A stretch of 64,000 nucleotides of DNA from Candidatus Micropelagos thuwalensis (GCF_000469155.1 NZ_AWXE01000001.1:1-64000), one strand, 5' to 3'; shown: positions 10,801 through 21,571, counted from the stretch's first letter. Numbers and translations are program-made. Notes: generated by a model not told the origin, from the sequence alone.

Positions 10801-12003
10801 AGCCATAAACTCACATACGGTACACGTTTGCGGGTTAAAAACGGCGATGAAATCAAGCGCGGCGAGCGTATTGGTGAATGGGAGCCTTATGCTCTGCCAA
10901 TTCTGACGGAAGTCGAAGGGGAGGTGCATTTTGAGGATGTCGTTGAAGGTGTCTCGATTAATGAGGTGACTGACGAAGCGACGGGTATTTCCCAACGTGT
11001 TGTGATTGACCCTCAATCTGGTTCCAAAGCGGCTGATTTGAAGCCTGCCATTGTTCTGAAAGACGATAAAGGTGCGATTAAAACGCTGGCGAGCGGTAAG
11101 GAAGCCAGATACTTACTTTCAGTAGGCTCGATTTTGTCAGTTGAAGCAGGCGCCAAAGTCCATGCCGGTGATACATTGGCGCGTATTCCTACTGAAGGCG
11201 CGACATCCAGTGATATTACTGGTGGTCTGCCGCGTGTTGCCGAACTTTTTGAGGCTCGTCGTCCAAAAGAGCATGCGATTATTGCTGAAATTGGCGGGAC
11301 AATTGAATTTGGGCGTGATTATAAAAATAAACGCCGGATTACAATTCACCCGGATGACGAGTCGCTTGAAAAAGTTGAATATCTTGTTCCTAAAGCCAAA
11401 CACCTTTCCGTTCAGGATGGGGATCGTATTGAAAAAGGCGATTATCTGATTGATGGTCTACCGGCTCCGCACGATATTTTGGCGATTTTCGGTGTTGAAG
11501 ATCTTGCAGCATACCTTGTTAATGAAATTCAAGATGTCTACCGACTGCAAGGCGTGACGATTAATGATAAGCATATTGAGGTCATTGTACGTCAAATGCT
11601 TCAGAAAATTGAAATTGAAAATCAAGGAGATAGCGACTTTTTACCGGGTGAACAGACAGACAGGGTCGAATTTGACGAAGTCAATGAAAAGCTTGTCGCG
11701 GAGGGCAAAGAGCCGGCTAAAGGTTCGCCTGTCCTTTTGGGGATCACCAAAGCGTCATTGCAGACGCGGTCATTTATCTCAGCGGCTTCCTTCCAGGAAA
11801 CCACACGCGTGCTGACTGAAGCTGCCATTAACGGTAAAGAAGATAGCCTCGTTGGTCTGAAAGAAAATGTCATTGTCGGACGTCTGATACCTGCCGGTAC
11901 TGGCGGGGTGATGCAACGTCTGAAATCCGAAGCTTCTGAGCGTGATAAAGCACTCTTAGAAGATGAGGTTGACGTTGAAACTACACTAGAAACTGAGGTT
12001 TAG
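7837..12003 (+). CDS. rpoC: DNA-directed RNA polymerase subunit beta'
   Basis: A 1388-residue catalytic subunit. The N-terminal zinc ribbon has its Cys pairs in [20 protein letters not shown], the Mg-binding loop is NADFDGDQM, and the second zinc site includes [13 protein letters not shown]. The trigger-loop region is followed by [14 protein letters not shown] 7837 follows GAGAAGGAGAAA. It is the last gene of the rplKAJL-rpoBC unit: a long terminator-like stem begins 6 bases after its stop. Confidence 0.98.
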   Translation: MNQEVMNIFGPQGGVQMFDQIRISIASPEKILSWSYGEIKKPETINYRTFKPERDGLFCARIFGPIKDYECLCGKYKRMKYKDIICEKCGVEVTLTKVRRERMGHIELAAPVAHIWFLKSLPSRIGLLLDMTLKDLERVLYFENFIVLDPMLTGLSKGQLLTEDEYYEAMDEYGDDSFVAGIGAEAIRIMLAELDLEELRDFLKVEIAEATTELKPKKLAKRLKVVEAFLKSNNRPEWMIMTVIPVIPPELRPLVPLDGGRFATSDLNDLYRRVINRNNRLKRLIELRAPDIIIRNEKRMLQESVDALFDNGRRGRVITGANKRPLKSLSDMLKGKQGRFRQNLLGKRVDYSGRSVIVVGPELKLHQCGLPKKMALELFKPFIYARLEAKGLSSTVKQSKKMVEKARPEVWDILDEVIREHPVLLNRAPTLHRLGIQAFEPVLIEGKAIQLHPLVCAAFNADFDGDQMAVHVPLSLEAQLEARVLMMSTNNILHPANGSPIIVPSQDIVLGLYYITLMREGAPGEGMVFATMSEVEHALDNGVVTIHTKIKARVGSFDDEGNPITEIVETTPGRMMVAQELPKHPAVPYSTVNKLLTKKEISKAINSVYRHCGQKETVLFCDHIMFLGFRQACKAGISFGKDDMVIPEEKLPLIDETQQLAKEYEQQYIDGLITQGEKYNKVVDAWAKCTDRVAEVMMGKISSLNPEDADPNGFINSIYMMAHSGARGSPAQMKQLAGMRGLMAKPSGEIIETPIISNFKEGLSVLEYFNSTHGARKGLADTALKTANSGYLTRRLVDVAQDCIITEDDCGTSEGLTVSAVIDAGEVITSLSERVLGRVPTDDVVDPVTGEVIVKKGEMILEEHADAIDSANLVGIKIRSVLTCETRHGVCAHCYGRDLARGTPVNMGEAVGVIAAQSIGEPGTQLTMRTFHIGGTAQVVDQSFVEANADGLISLENVNVVSDSAGRLVVMDRNVTVKIVDENGLERASHKLTYGTRLRVKNGDEIKRGERIGEWEPYALPILTEVEGEVHFEDVVEGVSINEVTDEATGISQRVVIDPQSGSKAADLKPAIVLKDDKGAIKTLASGKEARYLLSVGSILSVEAGAKVHAGDTLARIPTEGATSSDITGGLPRVAELFEARRPKEHAIIAEIGGTIEFGRDYKNKRRITIHPDDESLEKVEYLVPKAKHLSVQDGDRIEKGDYLIDGLPAPHDILAIFGVEDLAAYLVNEIQDVYRLQGVTINDKHIEVIVRQMLQKIEIENQGDSDFLPGEQTDRVEFDEVNEKLVAEGKEPAKGSPVLLGITKASLQTRSFISAASFQETTRVLTEAAINGKEDSLVGLKENVIVGRLIPAGTGGVMQRLKSEASERDKALLEDEVDVETTLETEV

Positions 12004-12008
12004 TTTTG

Positions 12009-12044
12009 AGAGAAATTTAAGGTGTAAAAACCTTGAATTTCTCT
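12009..12044 (+). terminator. Terminator-like stem after rpoC
   Basis: AGAGAAATTTAAGGT (12009-12023) pairs with ACCTTGAATTTCTCT (12030-12044): 15 bp with one G-U pair and a 6-nt loop, beginning 6 bases after the rpoC stop. There is no clean T-run, so termination strength is uncertain. It could also be a stabilising 3' stem. Confidence 0.65.
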
Positions 12045-12054
12045 TGAAATCCGG

Positions 12055-12083
12055 TTGACAGTGTGAGTTGCATTAGCTAAAAA
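12055..12083 (+). promoter_or_regulatory. Probable promoter of the str operon (rpsL-rpsG-fusA-tuf)
   Basis: A perfect -35 TTGACA (12055-12060), a 17-bp spacer and TAAAAA (12078-12083), which matches 4 of 6 positions of the -10 consensus. It lies directly after the rpoC terminator-like stem and 255 bp upstream of rpsL. Confidence 0.6.
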
Positions 12084-12191
12084 ACACACACTTTAGTAGC
12101 AGGGCCGTAGGTTCATAATATATGTCGCGACTTTGGTGGCATATCAAATACCTAAACGCTGTTGTTTTATTGAAGTAATTATTGGGTGCAT

Positions 12192-12212
12192 GATTTCGGC
12201 TAATCCGAAATC
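12192..12212 (+). other. Hairpin in the rpsL leader
   Basis: GATTTCGG (12192-12199) and CCGAAATC (12205-12212) form a perfect 8-bp stem with loop CTAAT in the presumed 5' untranslated region of rpsL. It is a candidate RNA control element of the str operon; no match to a known S7 or S12 leader is claimed. Confidence 0.5.
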
Positions 12213-12337
12213 CTCTGTGAAGTGAGTCTTCAGACCTTTTCGATTTAGGCGGTGTCTGCAGACTTTTTGGTTTTTCTTGTGTCTGAATTTGGACGCGCAG
12301 AGAAGCCTTTTTTGTGTTTGGAAATTGGGCGAGACAT

Positions 12338-12709
12338 ATGCCAACGATAAACCAGTTGATCCGCAAGCCGCGGAAAAAGATTGTAAAACGGAATAAGGTT
12401 CCAGCCATGGAAGCCTGTCCGCAAAAACGCGGTGTTTGCACACGCGTTTATACAACGACACCAAAAAAACCAAACTCCGCGCTGCGTAAAGTGGCGCGTG
12501 TTCGTTTGACGAACGGGTTTGAGGTGACGAGTTACATACCCGGCGAGGGTCATAATCTTCAGGAGCACTCCGTTGTCATGATTCGCGGAGGTCGTGTTAA
12601 AGACCTGCCAGGTGTTCGTTATCATATTGTACGCGGTGTTCTGGATACGCAGGGCGTTAAAGACCGTAAGCAGCGCCGTTCTAAATATGGCGCGAAGCGT
12701 CCGAAATAG
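12338..12709 (+). CDS. rpsL: 30S ribosomal protein S12
   Basis: A 123-residue decoding-centre protein. The two segments where streptomycin resistance arises, [16 protein letters not shown] and [13 protein letters not shown], carry the wild-type lysines. ATG 12338 ([14 protein letters not shown]) is the canonical start; an in-frame extension to 12314 is not. rpsG follows after 12 bp, then fusA and tuf, which completes the str operon. Confidence 0.98.
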   Translation: MPTINQLIRKPRKKIVKRNKVPAMEACPQKRGVCTRVYTTTPKKPNSALRKVARVRLTNGFEVTSYIPGEGHNLQEHSVVMIRGGRVKDLPGVRYHIVRGVLDTQGVKDRKQRRSKYGAKRPK

Positions 12710-12721
12710 GAGTTTTTTACT

Positions 12722-13192
12722 ATGTCACGTCGCCATCGCGCAGAAAAACGAGAAATTAACCCTGATGCCAAATATGGGGATGTTGTTCTGACCAAGTTCA
12801 TGAACAGCCTCATGTTGCACGGTAAAAAATCAATCGCAGAAAAAATTCTCTATGCCGCGCTTGATCAGGTTGAAAGCAAAATTAGTCGTAACCCTGTCGA
12901 GGTCTTCCATGAGGCCCTTGAAAATGTGATGCCTGCTGTTGAGGTTCGCTCGCGTCGTGTGGGGGGTGCAACATATCAAGTGCCGGTTGAAGTCCGCGCC
13001 GATCGTAAGGCTGCGCTTGCTATTCGCTGGTTGATTGCTGCTGCGCGTGCCCGCGGTGAAAACACCATGGTTGATCGTCTGGCTGGTGAGTTTCTGGATG
13101 CCGTTAATAATCGCGGTAATGCTGTTAAAAAACGCGAAGATACGCACCGTATGGCGGAGGCCAACCGTGCCTTCTCACATTATCGCTGGTAA
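12722..13192 (+). CDS. rpsG: 30S ribosomal protein S7
   Basis: A 156-residue primary binder of the 16S rRNA 3' major domain that lies near the E site. It opens [12 protein letters not shown] and contains the conserved [19 protein letters not shown] loop. The C-terminal helix ends RAFSHYRW. Start ATG 12722 lies 12 bp after rpsL, with GGAG near the stop. In E. coli S7 is the autogenous repressor of the str operon, binding the rpsL-rpsG gap; here that gap is very short, so control would have to differ. Confidence 0.98.
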   Translation: MSRRHRAEKREINPDAKYGDVVLTKFMNSLMLHGKKSIAEKILYAALDQVESKISRNPVEVFHEALENVMPAVEVRSRRVGGATYQVPVEVRADRKAALAIRWLIAAARARGENTMVDRLAGEFLDAVNNRGNAVKKREDTHRMAEANRAFSHYRW

Positions 13193-13215
13193 TTGAAATC
13201 TAAAGGATCCCAAGA

Positions 13216-15291
13216 ATGTCTCGTAAAACGCCCCTAGAAGATTATCGCAATATCGGCATCATGGCTCACATTGATGCCGGCAAGACGACAACGACAGAAC
13301 GGATTCTTTACTATACCGGCGTTAGCTATAAAATTGGCGAAGTCCATGATGGTGCGGCCACTATGGACTGGATGGAGCAAGAACAAGAGCGCGGTATCAC
13401 TATTACATCCGCTGCCACGACCTGTTTTTGGAATGATAAGCGTATTAACATCATCGACACACCCGGTCACGTTGACTTCACTATTGAGGTTGAGCGTTCT
13501 TTGCGGGTTTTGGATGGTGCTGTCGCTGTTTTTGACTCTGTTGCTGGCGTTGAGCCGCAATCTGAAACAGTTTGGCGTCAGGCGGATAAATATTCTGTCC
13601 CGCGTATGTGTTTTGTTAATAAAATGGATCGCACGGGCGCAGACTTCTTTAGATGTGTTGAAATGATTAAAGACCGTTTGGGGTCAACGCCGTTGGTAGC
13701 TCAGTTACCGATTGGTGCTGAGGCCGAGTATGAAGGTCTTATAGATCTCATCAAAATGAAGGAAGTTCTCTGGAAAGCTGAGGATCTTGGCGCGGAATAT
13801 GAATATGTCGATATCCGTGACGACCTTAAAGCGCAAGCCGACGAATATCGCTCCATGCTCATCGAAATGGCTGTTGAGGTTGATGATGATGTCATGGAAG
13901 CCTATCTTGAAGGTGAGGAGCCTGACGAAGAAACCCTCATTCGCTGCATTCGTAAAGGCACGATTGATCAAAACTTTGTACCTGTTCTGAATGGGACAGC
14001 GTTTAAAAACAAAGGTGTTCAGCCTTTACTCGACGCTGTGGTGAACTTTATGCCATCACCGCTAGATGTCCCTGCGATTACCGGTATTGATGCCAAAACA
14101 GAAGAAGAAATTACACGTGAAAGCTCTGACGATGCGCCACTGTCTATGCTGGCTTTTAAAATTGCCAATGATCCGTTTGTTGGCTCTTTGACTTTCGCCC
14201 GTATTTATTCCGGTAAGCTTGAAAGTGGTCAGACGCTTGTCAATACTGTGAAAGATAAGCGTGAGCGTATCGGTCGTATGCTTCAAATGCATGCTAATTC
14301 CCGTGAAGAAATTAAAGATGCTGTTGCCGGTGACATTGTTGCCCTTGTTGGTCTGAAAGACACAACAACAGGTGACACATTATGCGTGCAAGAAAGCCCT
14401 GTTATTTTGGAAAGAATGGAATTCCCAGATCCAGTGATCGAGGTTGCTGTTGAGCCGAAAACCAAGGGAGACCAAGAAAAAATGGGTCTTGCTTTGAGTC
14501 GCCTGGCGCAGGAAGACCCGTCTTTCCGTGTTAAATCCGACGAAGAAAGCGGTCAGACCGTTATCGCCGGTATGGGCGAGTTACATCTTGATATCATTGT
14601 TGATCGCATGAAGCGTGAGTTCAAGGTGGAGGCCAATGTTGGTGCACCGCAAGTGGCTTATCGCGAGACCTTCACAAAGGTAACCGATGTTGATTACACG
14701 CACAAAAAACAAACGGGTGGTTCCGGTCAGTTCGCTCGTGTGAAAATGACTATCGAGCCACTTGAGCCGGGTGGCGGGTTTGAGTTTGAAAACAAAATTG
14801 TCGGTGGTGCCATTCCTAAGGAATATATCCCTGGCGTTGAAAAGGGCATTGAAAGCGTCCGTGAAAATGGCGTGCTTGCAGGTTTCCCGATGATTGACTT
14901 CAAAGTCATCCTTCATGATGGGGCATATCACGATGTTGACTCCAGTGTCATGGCATTCGAAATCGCTGCACGTGCTGCTTTCCGTGAAGCTTCTAGAGAA
15001 GCCGGTGCGAAATTGCTGGAGCCTATCATGGCTGTTGAGGTTGTTACCCCAGACGAGCATATGGGCGATGTTATTGGTGACCTAAACAGTCGTCGTGGGC
15101 AGGTTCGCGGTACAGAAGCCAGAGGCAATGCTTCGGTAATTGAATCAATGGTGCCTTTGGCAAATATGTTTGGTTATGTGAACAATTTGCGTTCTATGAC
15201 ACAGGGCCGTGCCCAGTACAGTATGCTTTTTGATCACTATGAACCCGTGCCACAAGCCGTGTCAGATGAAGTTCTGTCACAACTGGCCTAA
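13216..15291 (+). CDS. fusA: Elongation factor G
   Basis: A 691-residue translocation GTPase. The G-domain motifs are [19 protein letters not shown] (P-loop), the switch I region [19 protein letters not shown] and NKMD. Domains II-V follow, including GGSGQFARV and the C-terminal domain with [16 protein letters not shown]. Length is typical of bacterial EF-G1. ATG 13216 follows AAAGGA. tuf begins 47 bp downstream. Confidence 0.98.
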   Translation: MSRKTPLEDYRNIGIMAHIDAGKTTTTERILYYTGVSYKIGEVHDGAATMDWMEQEQERGITITSAATTCFWNDKRINIIDTPGHVDFTIEVERSLRVLDGAVAVFDSVAGVEPQSETVWRQADKYSVPRMCFVNKMDRTGADFFRCVEMIKDRLGSTPLVAQLPIGAEAEYEGLIDLIKMKEVLWKAEDLGAEYEYVDIRDDLKAQADEYRSMLIEMAVEVDDDVMEAYLEGEEPDEETLIRCIRKGTIDQNFVPVLNGTAFKNKGVQPLLDAVVNFMPSPLDVPAITGIDAKTEEEITRESSDDAPLSMLAFKIANDPFVGSLTFARIYSGKLESGQTLVNTVKDKRERIGRMLQMHANSREEIKDAVAGDIVALVGLKDTTTGDTLCVQESPVILERMEFPDPVIEVAVEPKTKGDQEKMGLALSRLAQEDPSFRVKSDEESGQTVIAGMGELHLDIIVDRMKREFKVEANVGAPQVAYRETFTKVTDVDYTHKKQTGGSGQFARVKMTIEPLEPGGGFEFENKIVGGAIPKEYIPGVEKGIESVRENGVLAGFPMIDFKVILHDGAYHDVDSSVMAFEIAARAAFREASREAGAKLLEPIMAVEVVTPDEHMGDVIGDLNSRRGQVRGTEARGNASVIESMVPLANMFGYVNNLRSMTQGRAQYSMLFDHYEPVPQAVSDEVLSQLA

Positions 15292-15338
15292 CAATTAATT
15301 GAGTATTTAGAACATCATCAAGCTGGAGAGAGATAGAC

Positions 15339-16529
15339 ATGTCGAAAGAGAAGTTTGAGCGCACGAAGCCCCACGTTAACATTGGCACGATTGGTCACGT
15401 TGACCATGGTAAGACGACGTTGACGGCAGCGATTACGAAGGTTTTGTCTGAGCATGGCGGAGCTGAGTTTTCTGATTATGCTGATATTGATAAGGCCCCA
15501 GAGGAGAAGGAGCGCGGCATCACGATTTCCACGGCTCACGTTGAGTATGAGACTGAAGGTCGTCACTATGCGCATGTTGATTGCCCTGGTCACGCTGACT
15601 ATGTGAAGAACATGATTACTGGAGCGGCTCAGATGGATGGCGCGATTTTGGTTGTTAACGCTGCCGATGGTCCTATGCCTCAGACGCGTGAGCATATTCT
15701 TCTTGCGCGTCAGGTTGGTGTTCCTGCACTTGTTGTTTTTTTGAACAAGGTTGACCAGGTTGACGATGATGAGCTTCTTGAGCTTGTTGAGATGGAGGTT
15801 CGTGAGCTTTTATCTTCTTATGAGTTCCCTGGCGACGATATTCCGATTGTTAAGGGTTCTGCGCTTGCGGCGCTTGAGGGTCGTGATGATACGATTGGCA
15901 AGGAAGCGATTTTGTCACTTATGAGTGAGGTTGACGCTTATATTCCTCAGCCAGACCGCCCTAAGGATCAGCCATTTTTGATGCCGATTGAGGATGTTTT
16001 CTCGATTTCTGGTCGTGGTACGGTTGTTACGGGTCGTGTTGAGCGGGGTATTATCAATGTTGGCGAAGAGATTGAGATTGTTGGTATCAAAGAGACCCAG
16101 ACGACGACTTGTACTGGTGTTGAGATGTTCCGCAAGCTTCTTGATCAAGGTGAGGCTGGCGATAATGTTGGTGTTCTTCTTCGTGGTACGAAGCGTGAGG
16201 AAGTTGAGCGTGGTCAGGTTCTTTGTCATCCCGGCACGATCAAGCCACACACGAAGTTCAAGGCTGAGGCTTATATTTTGACGAAAGAGGAGGGTGGTCG
16301 TCATACGCCATTCTTCACGAATTATCGTCCGCAGTTTTACTTCCGTACGACGGATGTGACGGGTGTTTGTCAGTTGCCGAGCGGTACTGAGATGGTTATG
16401 CCCGGCGATAATGTTGAGATGGAAGTTGAACTGATTGTGCCAATTGCGATGGAAGAGAAACTGCGCTTTGCGATCCGTGAAGGCGGCAGAACAGTCGGCG
16501 CAGGCGTCGTCTCATCAATCATCGAGTAG
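15339..16529 (+). CDS. tuf: Elongation factor Tu (second, complete tuf copy)
   Basis: A 396-residue GTPase. The motifs are [22 protein letters not shown] and NKVDQVDD, followed by beta-barrel domains II and III with [10 protein letters not shown]. Codon choice is unusual: for about 360 codons it uses almost only AAG, GAG, ACG, GTT, CTT and TTG. The last 35 or so codons switch to GAA, CTG, ACA, AGA, GTC and TCA like its neighbours. The 3' end is identical to the copy at the window start. It closes the str operon; rpsJ follows after 28 bp. Confidence 0.98.
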   Translation: MSKEKFERTKPHVNIGTIGHVDHGKTTLTAAITKVLSEHGGAEFSDYADIDKAPEEKERGITISTAHVEYETEGRHYAHVDCPGHADYVKNMITGAAQMDGAILVVNAADGPMPQTREHILLARQVGVPALVVFLNKVDQVDDDELLELVEMEVRELLSSYEFPGDDIPIVKGSALAALEGRDDTIGKEAILSLMSEVDAYIPQPDRPKDQPFLMPIEDVFSISGRGTVVTGRVERGIINVGEEIEIVGIKETQTTTCTGVEMFRKLLDQGEAGDNVGVLLRGTKREEVERGQVLCHPGTIKPHTKFKAEAYILTKEEGGRHTPFFTNYRPQFYFRTTDVTGVCQLPSGTEMVMPGDNVEMEVELIVPIAMEEKLRFAIREGGRTVGAGVVSSIIE

Positions 16530-16557
16530 GACTTCTAGGTAAGGTTAGGATTGGGAA

Positions 16558-16869
16558 ATGGTACAAAACCAAAATATCCGTATTCGGCTGAAAGCTTTTG
16601 ATCATCGCGTTTTGGATAATTCCGCGCTTGAGATTTTGAATACAGCCAAAAGGACAGGTGCCGATGTACGCGGTCCCATTCCTTTGCCGACACATATTGA
16701 AAAATATACTGTTTTGCGTGGGCCGCACATTGACAAGAAAAGTCGTGAGCAATTCGAAATCCGTACCCATAAGCGCATGTTGGATATTGTTGATCCAACA
16801 CCCCAAACAGTCGACGCATTAATGAAGCTGGATCTTCCAGCTGGTGTTGATGTTCAAATTAAGCTCTAG
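16558..16869 (+). CDS. rpsJ: 30S ribosomal protein S10
   Basis: A 103-residue protein of the 30S head, also NusE, the partner of NusB and NusG in antitermination. It contains [14 protein letters not shown] and the loop segment [22 protein letters not shown] 16558 is preceded by AGGATTGGGA. It is the first gene of the S10 operon but only 28 bp separate it from tuf, so str and S10 units may be cotranscribed. Confidence 0.98.
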   Translation: MVQNQNIRIRLKAFDHRVLDNSALEILNTAKRTGADVRGPIPLPTHIEKYTVLRGPHIDKKSREQFEIRTHKRMLDIVDPTPQTVDALMKLDLPAGVDVQIKL

Positions 16870-16890
16870 AGTGAGCGAAGGAGAGTAGCC

Positions 16891-17751
16891 ATGCGGTCCG
16901 GAGTGATCGTGCAGAAAGTTGGAATGACCCGTCTATTTACTGAGGACGGTCAACATGTGCCAGTCACAGTATTGAAGCTTGATAATTGTCAGGTTGTTGC
17001 CCAACGCACGGAAGATAAAGACGGTTATAATGCCGTACAGCTTGGTTCCGGTTTCAGAAAAGTGAAACGGACGACCAATGCTTTGCGTGGGCATTTTGCT
17101 AAAGCTAAAGTTGAGCCTAAGCGCAAACTCGCAGAGTTTCGAGTTACCGCAGATAATCTGATTGATATTGGTGCTGAACTGGCTGCCAATCATTTTCTGG
17201 AAGGCCAGAAAATTGATGCAACCGGTGTAAGCATTGGTAAGGGTTTTGCCGGGGCCATGAAACGCCATAATTTTGGTGGTTTGCGCGCGTCTCACGGTGT
17301 ATCAATCTCGCACCGTAGTCACGGCTCAACGGGCCAATGCCAGGATCCTGGTAAGGTGTTCAAAGGTAAAAAAATGGCCGGTCACATGGGTGATGCGAGT
17401 GTAACCACGCAAAACCTGACGGTTGTTAAAACGGACGTTATGCGTGGCCTTATCATGGTTAAAGGCGCCGTACCCGGTTCTAAGGGCGGTTGGGTGCTTT
17501 TGCGTGATGCTGCCAAGCGTCCGCTTCCAGAGGGTGTGCCAATGCCGGCTGCGATTGTCGAACTGAATTCACCTTCTCAGGAAACACCAGTTGATGAAGC
17601 GCCAGCAGAAGAAACACAAGCAGAAGAAACGCCATTTGAGGAGGCTGTTGTCGAAGAAGCAGCAACAGAAGATGTTGCCGCTGAAGAAGCTCCGGCAGAG
17701 GAGACTGTTTCTGAAGAAGCTCCGGCAGAAGAAGATAAGGGGGGCGAGTGA
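16891..17751 (+). CDS. rplC: 50S ribosomal protein L3 with a long acidic C-terminal tail
   Basis: L3 organises the 3' end of 23S rRNA near the peptidyl-transferase centre. The core (about residues 1-225) has [30 protein letters not shown] and KKMAGHMGD; the Gln of the last Gly-Gln motif is the usual PrmB methylation site. Residues 229-286 form a Glu/Ala/Pro tail with 20 Glu and 3 Asp but one Lys, absent from standard L3 (about 209-215 residues). The tail is in frame, ends in TGA overlapping rplD (ATGA), and carries tandem DNA repeats (17681-17729). Confidence 0.96.
   Translation: MRSGVIVQKVGMTRLFTEDGQHVPVTVLKLDNCQVVAQRTEDKDGYNAVQLGSGFRKVKRTTNALRGHFAKAKVEPKRKLAEFRVTADNLIDIGAELAANHFLEGQKIDATGVSIGKGFAGAMKRHNFGGLRASHGVSISHRSHGSTGQCQDPGKVFKGKKMAGHMGDASVTTQNLTVVKTDVMRGLIMVKGAVPGSKGGWVLLRDAAKRPLPEGVPMPAAIVELNSPSQETPVDEAPAEETQAEETPFEEAVVEEAATEDVAAEEAPAEETVSEEAPAEEDKGGE
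17681..17729 (+). repeat. 19-bp direct repeat in the rplC tail
   Basis: CTGAAGAAGCTCCGGCAGA occurs at 17681-17699 and again at 17711-17729, a 30-bp period encoding an EEAPAEE-type unit. This points to growth of the acidic tail by slippage or unequal exchange. Confidence 0.85.
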
Positions 17752-18371
17752 TGAAAACAGATGTAACCACACTTGAAGCCACCAAATCCGGCACAGTTGA
17801 TCTTAACGACAGTGTTTATGGTCTTGATTTGCGTGCTGATCTTTTGCACCGCATGGTTAATTACCAGCTTGCAAGCCGTCAGGCCGGTACACACAAAACC
17901 AAAAACCGTAGTGAAATTGTCGGTACTACTAAAAAATTCGGTCGCCAAAAGGGTGGCGGTGGTGCACGTCACGGTAACCGCAAATCTAATATTTTTATTG
18001 GTGGTGGGCGCGCACATGGCCCTGTTGTCAGAAGCCATGCGACTAAATTGCCGAAAAAAGTTCGTACACTTGCGCTGAAAACAGCTTTGTCCAGTAAGGT
18101 TAAAGCTGAGCAACTGATTGTTCTCGATAAGGCAGAGTCTAAAGACGGTAAGACATCCGTCTTGCGTAACCAGCTCACTAAGCTGGGTATTACTTCAGCC
18201 TTAATTATTGATGGTAGTGATGTGAATGAAAACTTCGCACGTGCTGCACGCAACATCGAGAAAATCGATGTGCTGCCGGTTCAGGGTATTAATGTTTATG
18301 ACATTCTGCGCCGTGATCATTTGGTTTTAACAAAGGCCGCAATTGACAGCCTTGAGGAGCGTTTCAAATGA
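17751..18371 (+). CDS. rplD: 50S ribosomal protein L4
   Basis: A 206-residue protein that binds domain I of 23S rRNA; its extended loop lines the exit tunnel at [20 protein letters not shown]. The start is ATG 17751, overlapping the rplC stop as ATGA; a GTG directly before it is possible. In E. coli L4 represses the S10 operon by attenuation and acts as an RNase E inhibitor. It ends in an ATGA overlap with rplW. Confidence 0.97.
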   Translation: MKTDVTTLEATKSGTVDLNDSVYGLDLRADLLHRMVNYQLASRQAGTHKTKNRSEIVGTTKKFGRQKGGGGARHGNRKSNIFIGGGRAHGPVVRSHATKLPKKVRTLALKTALSSKVKAEQLIVLDKAESKDGKTSVLRNQLTKLGITSALIIDGSDVNENFARAARNIEKIDVLPVQGINVYDILRRDHLVLTKAAIDSLEERFK

Positions 18372-18673
18372 GCAAAGTAAAGGCAACGCCCCGTCATTAT
18401 GATATTCTGCGCGATCCTGTCATTACCGAGAAAGCAACAATGGCTTCTGAGCATAATCAAGTTGTTTTCAATGTGGCGTCGGATGCAGACAAACCTTCCA
18501 TCAAGGAAGCTGTTGAAGCGCTGTTTGATGTCAAAGTTAAGGCCGTTAACACGCTTAACCGCAAAGGTAAGGTTAAACGTTTTCGCGGGATTTTGGGTAA
18601 GCAGAGCGATAGTAAGCGCGCGATTGTAACGCTTGAAGAGGGGCATTCGATTGATGTGACGACCGGTCTCTAA
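18368..18673 (+). CDS. rplW: 50S ribosomal protein L23
   Basis: A 101-residue tunnel-exit protein that docks trigger factor and SRP. Recognised by [14 protein letters not shown] near the N-terminus and [18 protein letters not shown], the rRNA-binding loop. ATG 18368 overlaps the rplD stop by 4 bases. rplB follows after 29 bp. Confidence 0.97.
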   Translation: MSKVKATPRHYDILRDPVITEKATMASEHNQVVFNVASDADKPSIKEAVEALFDVKVKAVNTLNRKGKVKRFRGILGKQSDSKRAIVTLEEGHSIDVTTGL

Positions 18674-18702
18674 TCCGGACATCATGAAAAGGTTATAAAG
18701 CT

Positions 18703-19539
18703 ATGGCATTAAAAACATACAATCCAACGACTCCCGGTCAGCGCGGTTTGATACTTGTTGACCGTTCTGCGCTGCATAAAGGCAAACCGGTTAAGACGTT
18801 AACTGAAGGCTTGACCAAATCCGGCGGGCGTAACAACGCCGGTCGAATTACAGCGCGTCGTCGCGGTGGTGGTCACAAACGCAGTTACAGAATTATCGAC
18901 TTTAAACGCCGTAAATGGGATATGGCTGCGACGGTTGAGCGTCTGGAATATGATCCTAACAGAACCGCTTTTATTGCGCTTATCAAATATGAAGATGGTG
19001 AACTGGCTTACATCATTGCGCCTCAGCGTCTGGGTGTTGGCGATAAGGTGATTGCTGGTGAAAAAGTTGATGTGAAGCCGGGTTGTGCGATGCCATTGCG
19101 TTCCGTTCCAATCGGTTCCATTATTCATAATATTGAGATGAAGCCAGGTAAGGGTGGTCAGATTGCTCGTTCTGCCGGTGCATTCGCCCAGATTGTTGGG
19201 CGTGATCAAACCTATGCGATTATTCGTCTAGGTTCAGGTGAGCAGCGCCTTATTCATGGTGATTGCATGGCAACCATCGGGGCTGTTTCAAATCCTGATC
19301 AGAGCAATATCAAGCTTGCCAAAGCAGGTCGTAACCGCTGGATGGGTAAAAGACCGAGCGTGCGTGGTGTTGCCATGAACCCGGTAGATCACCCGCATGG
19401 TGGTGGTGAAGGTAAAACATCGGGCGGACGTCATCCTGTGACTCCGTGGGGTAAATCAACAAAAGGTAAGCGCACACGTTCGAACAAATCTTCGGACAAA
19501 TATATTTTGCGCAGCCGCCATATGAAGAAAAAGCGTTAG
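18703..19539 (+). CDS. rplB: 50S ribosomal protein L2
   Basis: A 278-residue primary 23S rRNA binder needed for subunit association and peptidyl transfer. The N-terminal part has [20 protein letters not shown]; the C-terminal signature [19 protein letters not shown] contains the His essential for activity. It ends in a basic tail (SRHMKKKR). Length is as expected. Start ATG 18703. Confidence 0.98.
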   Translation: MALKTYNPTTPGQRGLILVDRSALHKGKPVKTLTEGLTKSGGRNNAGRITARRRGGGHKRSYRIIDFKRRKWDMAATVERLEYDPNRTAFIALIKYEDGELAYIIAPQRLGVGDKVIAGEKVDVKPGCAMPLRSVPIGSIIHNIEMKPGKGGQIARSAGAFAQIVGRDQTYAIIRLGSGEQRLIHGDCMATIGAVSNPDQSNIKLAKAGRNRWMGKRPSVRGVAMNPVDHPHGGGEGKTSGGRHPVTPWGKSTKGKRTRSNKSSDKYILRSRHMKKKR

Positions 19540-19548
19540 GAATAAATT

Positions 19549-19827
19549 ATGACACGTTCAGTTTGGAAAGGCCCGTTTGTCGATGGTTATCTGCTTAAAA
19601 AAGCGGAAGCCGTTCGTGAGTCCGGTAGAAACGACGTCATCAAGACTTGGAGCCGTCGGTCTACCATTCTCCCGCAGTTTGTTGGGTTGAATTTTGGTGT
19701 CCATAACGGTCAGAAACACATTCCTGTTCTCGTGACAGAAGAAATGGTTGGTCATAAATTCGGTGAATTTGCACCAACGCGAACGTATTACGGCCATGCT
19801 GCCGATAAGAAGGCTAAGAGGAAGTAA
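19549..19827 (+). CDS. rpsS: 30S ribosomal protein S19
   Basis: A 92-residue protein of the 30S head that forms a complex with S13 at intersubunit bridges. It begins [20 protein letters not shown], and the core signature is KLGEF-like ([15 protein letters not shown]). Start ATG 19549 is 9 bp after rplB with AGGAA upstream. rplV starts 1 base after its stop. Confidence 0.98.
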   Translation: MTRSVWKGPFVDGYLLKKAEAVRESGRNDVIKTWSRRSTILPQFVGLNFGVHNGQKHIPVLVTEEMVGHKFGEFAPTRTYYGHAADKKAKRK

Positions 19828-19828
19828 G

Positions 19829-20224
19829 ATGGGTAAGGCATCTAAACCAAGACAACTTGCTGATAATGAAGCCAAAGCGGTGGGCCGGATGATCCGTACC
19901 AGCCCGCAAAAGCTCAATCTTGTCGCGCAATTAATTAGAGGCAAAAAAGCTGAGAAAGCTGTCGCTGATTTAACATTCTCGCGCAGACGCGTTTCCGGGG
20001 AAGTAAAAAAAGTTCTCGAAAGTGCGATTGCGAACGCAGAGAACAACCACGATCTAGATGTTGATAGTCTCGTCGTCGCTGAAGCTTATGTCGGTAAGAA
20101 CCTCGTCATGAAGCGGTTCCGCCCTCGCGCGAAAGGTCGTGCAGCACGCATTATCAAGCCTTTCAGCCAGCTAACAATTATCGTTCGTGAGATGGAAGAA
20201 ACTCAGGCCGGAGGAGAAGCCTAA
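19829..20224 (+). CDS. rplV: 50S ribosomal protein L22
   Basis: A 131-residue protein whose beta-hairpin reaches into the exit tunnel ([14 protein letters not shown]), where macrolide-resistance changes occur in other bacteria. Start ATG 19829 ([14 protein letters not shown]) has AGGAAG upstream inside rpsS; the reading frame extends to 19748 within rpsS, which is not expected to be translated. It overlaps the rpsC start by one base. Confidence 0.96.
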   Translation: MGKASKPRQLADNEAKAVGRMIRTSPQKLNLVAQLIRGKKAEKAVADLTFSRRRVSGEVKKVLESAIANAENNHDLDVDSLVVAEAYVGKNLVMKRFRPRAKGRAARIIKPFSQLTIIVREMEETQAGGEA

Positions 20225-20934
20225 TGGGACAGAAAATTAATCCGATTGGTATGCGCCTGGGTGTTAACCGAACATGGGACTCCCGCTGGTATGCCAGAAA
20301 AGGAGAATATGCAACGCTTTTACACGAAGATTTAAATATCCGTGAAATGCTTCTAAATGAACTTAAGCAGGCGGCTGTATCCAAAATCATTATTGAGCGT
20401 CCGCATAAAAAATGCCGTGTCACTATCCATTCGGCACGTCCTGGTGTGATTATTGGGAAAAAAGGTGCTGATATTGAGAAGCTCCGTCGGCGGATTTCTA
20501 AAATTACCGATAGTGAAGTGCTTTTGAATATTGTTGAAGTTAGAAAGCCTGAAATTGATGCTCAGCTTGTTGCTGATGGCATAGCCCAGCAGTTAGAGCG
20601 TCGTGTTGGTTTCCGACGTGCCATGAAGCGGGCTGTTCAGTCAGCTATCAGGTTAGGTGCTGAGGGTATTCGGATTAATTGCGGTGGACGTCTTGGCGGC
20701 GCTGAGATTGCGCGTGTTGAGTGGTATCGGGAGGGGCGTGTGCCACTTCATACTCTCCGCGCAGATATTGATTATGGTGTCGGTTCAGCGCATACGGCTT
20801 ACGGCGTTTGCGGTATTAAGGTCTGGATTTTCAAAGGTGAAATCGTAGAGCACGATCCGATGGCACGTGATAAGCGCGGTGAGCAAGGTAATGATGACAA
20901 TGCTGGCTCGTCTAGAGAAATGGCAAGAGGTTAG
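20224..20934 (+). CDS. rpsC: 30S ribosomal protein S3
   Basis: A 236-residue protein at the mRNA entry channel with helicase activity. The KH domain includes [17 protein letters not shown]; the C-terminal domain has [20 protein letters not shown]. It ends in a hydrophilic tail ([18 protein letters not shown]), which is common in S3. ATG 20224 overlaps the rplV stop. Confidence 0.98.
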   Translation: MGQKINPIGMRLGVNRTWDSRWYARKGEYATLLHEDLNIREMLLNELKQAAVSKIIIERPHKKCRVTIHSARPGVIIGKKGADIEKLRRRISKITDSEVLLNIVEVRKPEIDAQLVADGIAQQLERRVGFRRAMKRAVQSAIRLGAEGIRINCGGRLGGAEIARVEWYREGRVPLHTLRADIDYGVGSAHTAYGVCGIKVWIFKGEIVEHDPMARDKRGEQGNDDNAGSSREMARG

Positions 20935-20939
20935 GGACA

Positions 20940-21359
20940 ATGCTGCAACCTAAACGTACAAAATTCCGTAAAGCCCATAAAGGCCGCATTAAAGGTAATG
21001 CTAAGGGTGGGACTGCGCTTAATTTTGGGGCCTTTGGTCTTAAAGCAACGACACCAGAGCGCGTCACATCACGCCAGATTGAGGCTGCACGTCGTGTGAT
21101 TACGCGTCATATGAAACGTGCCGGACGTGTGTGGATTCGTATCTTTCCTGATGTACCGGTTTCTAAAAAACCGACTGAAGTACGGATGGGTAAAGGTAAG
21201 GGTTCGCCAGAATATTGGGCCTGCCGTGTCAAACCCGGTCGGATTATGTTTGAAGTTGACGGTGTGCCTGCAAATGTTGCGCATGAGGCTCTTAAGCTCG
21301 CTGCCGCTAAACTTCCGGTTCAGACACGTGTTGTTTCACGCGTTGGTGACCAAGACTAG
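20940..21359 (+). CDS. rplP: 50S ribosomal protein L16
   Basis: A 139-residue late-assembly protein that contacts A-site tRNA. It begins [16 protein letters not shown] and contains [20 protein letters not shown] and [10 protein letters not shown]. The Arg that is hydroxylated by YcfD in E. coli lies in this basic loop region. Start ATG 20940, 5 bp after rpsC. Confidence 0.98.
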   Translation: MLQPKRTKFRKAHKGRIKGNAKGGTALNFGAFGLKATTPERVTSRQIEAARRVITRHMKRAGRVWIRIFPDVPVSKKPTEVRMGKGKGSPEYWACRVKPGRIMFEVDGVPANVAHEALKLAAAKLPVQTRVVSRVGDQD

Positions 21360-21370
21360 GAGTTGGGTTT

Positions 21371-21571
21371 ATGAAGATTGCTGAAATCAGAGATTTGACA
21401 GCCGACCAGCTAAATGACCGCTTGGTGGAACTGAAAAAAGAACAGTTCAATCTGCGTTTTCAAAAAGCGTCAGGTCAGCTTGAAAATATGGCGCGTATCG
21501 GTCAGGTGCGTAAGGAAATTGCCCGTGTGCAGACCGCTAAAAATGAATTTAAGGGAAAACAGGCCGAGTAG
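21371..21571 (+). CDS. rpmC: 50S ribosomal protein L29
   Basis: A 66-residue coiled-coil-like protein beside L23 at the tunnel exit. It shows the pattern of two helices with [20 protein letters not shown] and [17 protein letters not shown] 21371 follows AGGAGTTGGG. Standard position between rplP and rpsQ. Confidence 0.97.
   Translation: MKIAEIRDLTADQLNDRLVELKKEQFNLRFQKASGQLENMARIGQVRKEIARVQTAKNEFKGKQAE

Larger units (their letters stand above)
12004..12337 (+). other. rpoC-rpsL intergenic region, 334 bp, no gene
   Basis: No convincing reading frame on either strand. It holds a 15-bp stem right after rpoC (12009-12044), a TTGACA promoter (12055-12083) and an 8-bp hairpin (12192-12212). The arrangement suggests the end of one transcription unit and a new start for the str operon with a leader of about 245 nt. 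Confidence 0.75.

Noticed and set aside
17681-17729. CRISPR or mobile-element repeat
   Set aside because: The repeat is coding, only two copies, inside the L3 tail.
17577-18113. A 178-codon - strand frame over rplC/rplD
   Set aside because: Its Ser/Ala repeats are the antisense of the acidic L3 tail.
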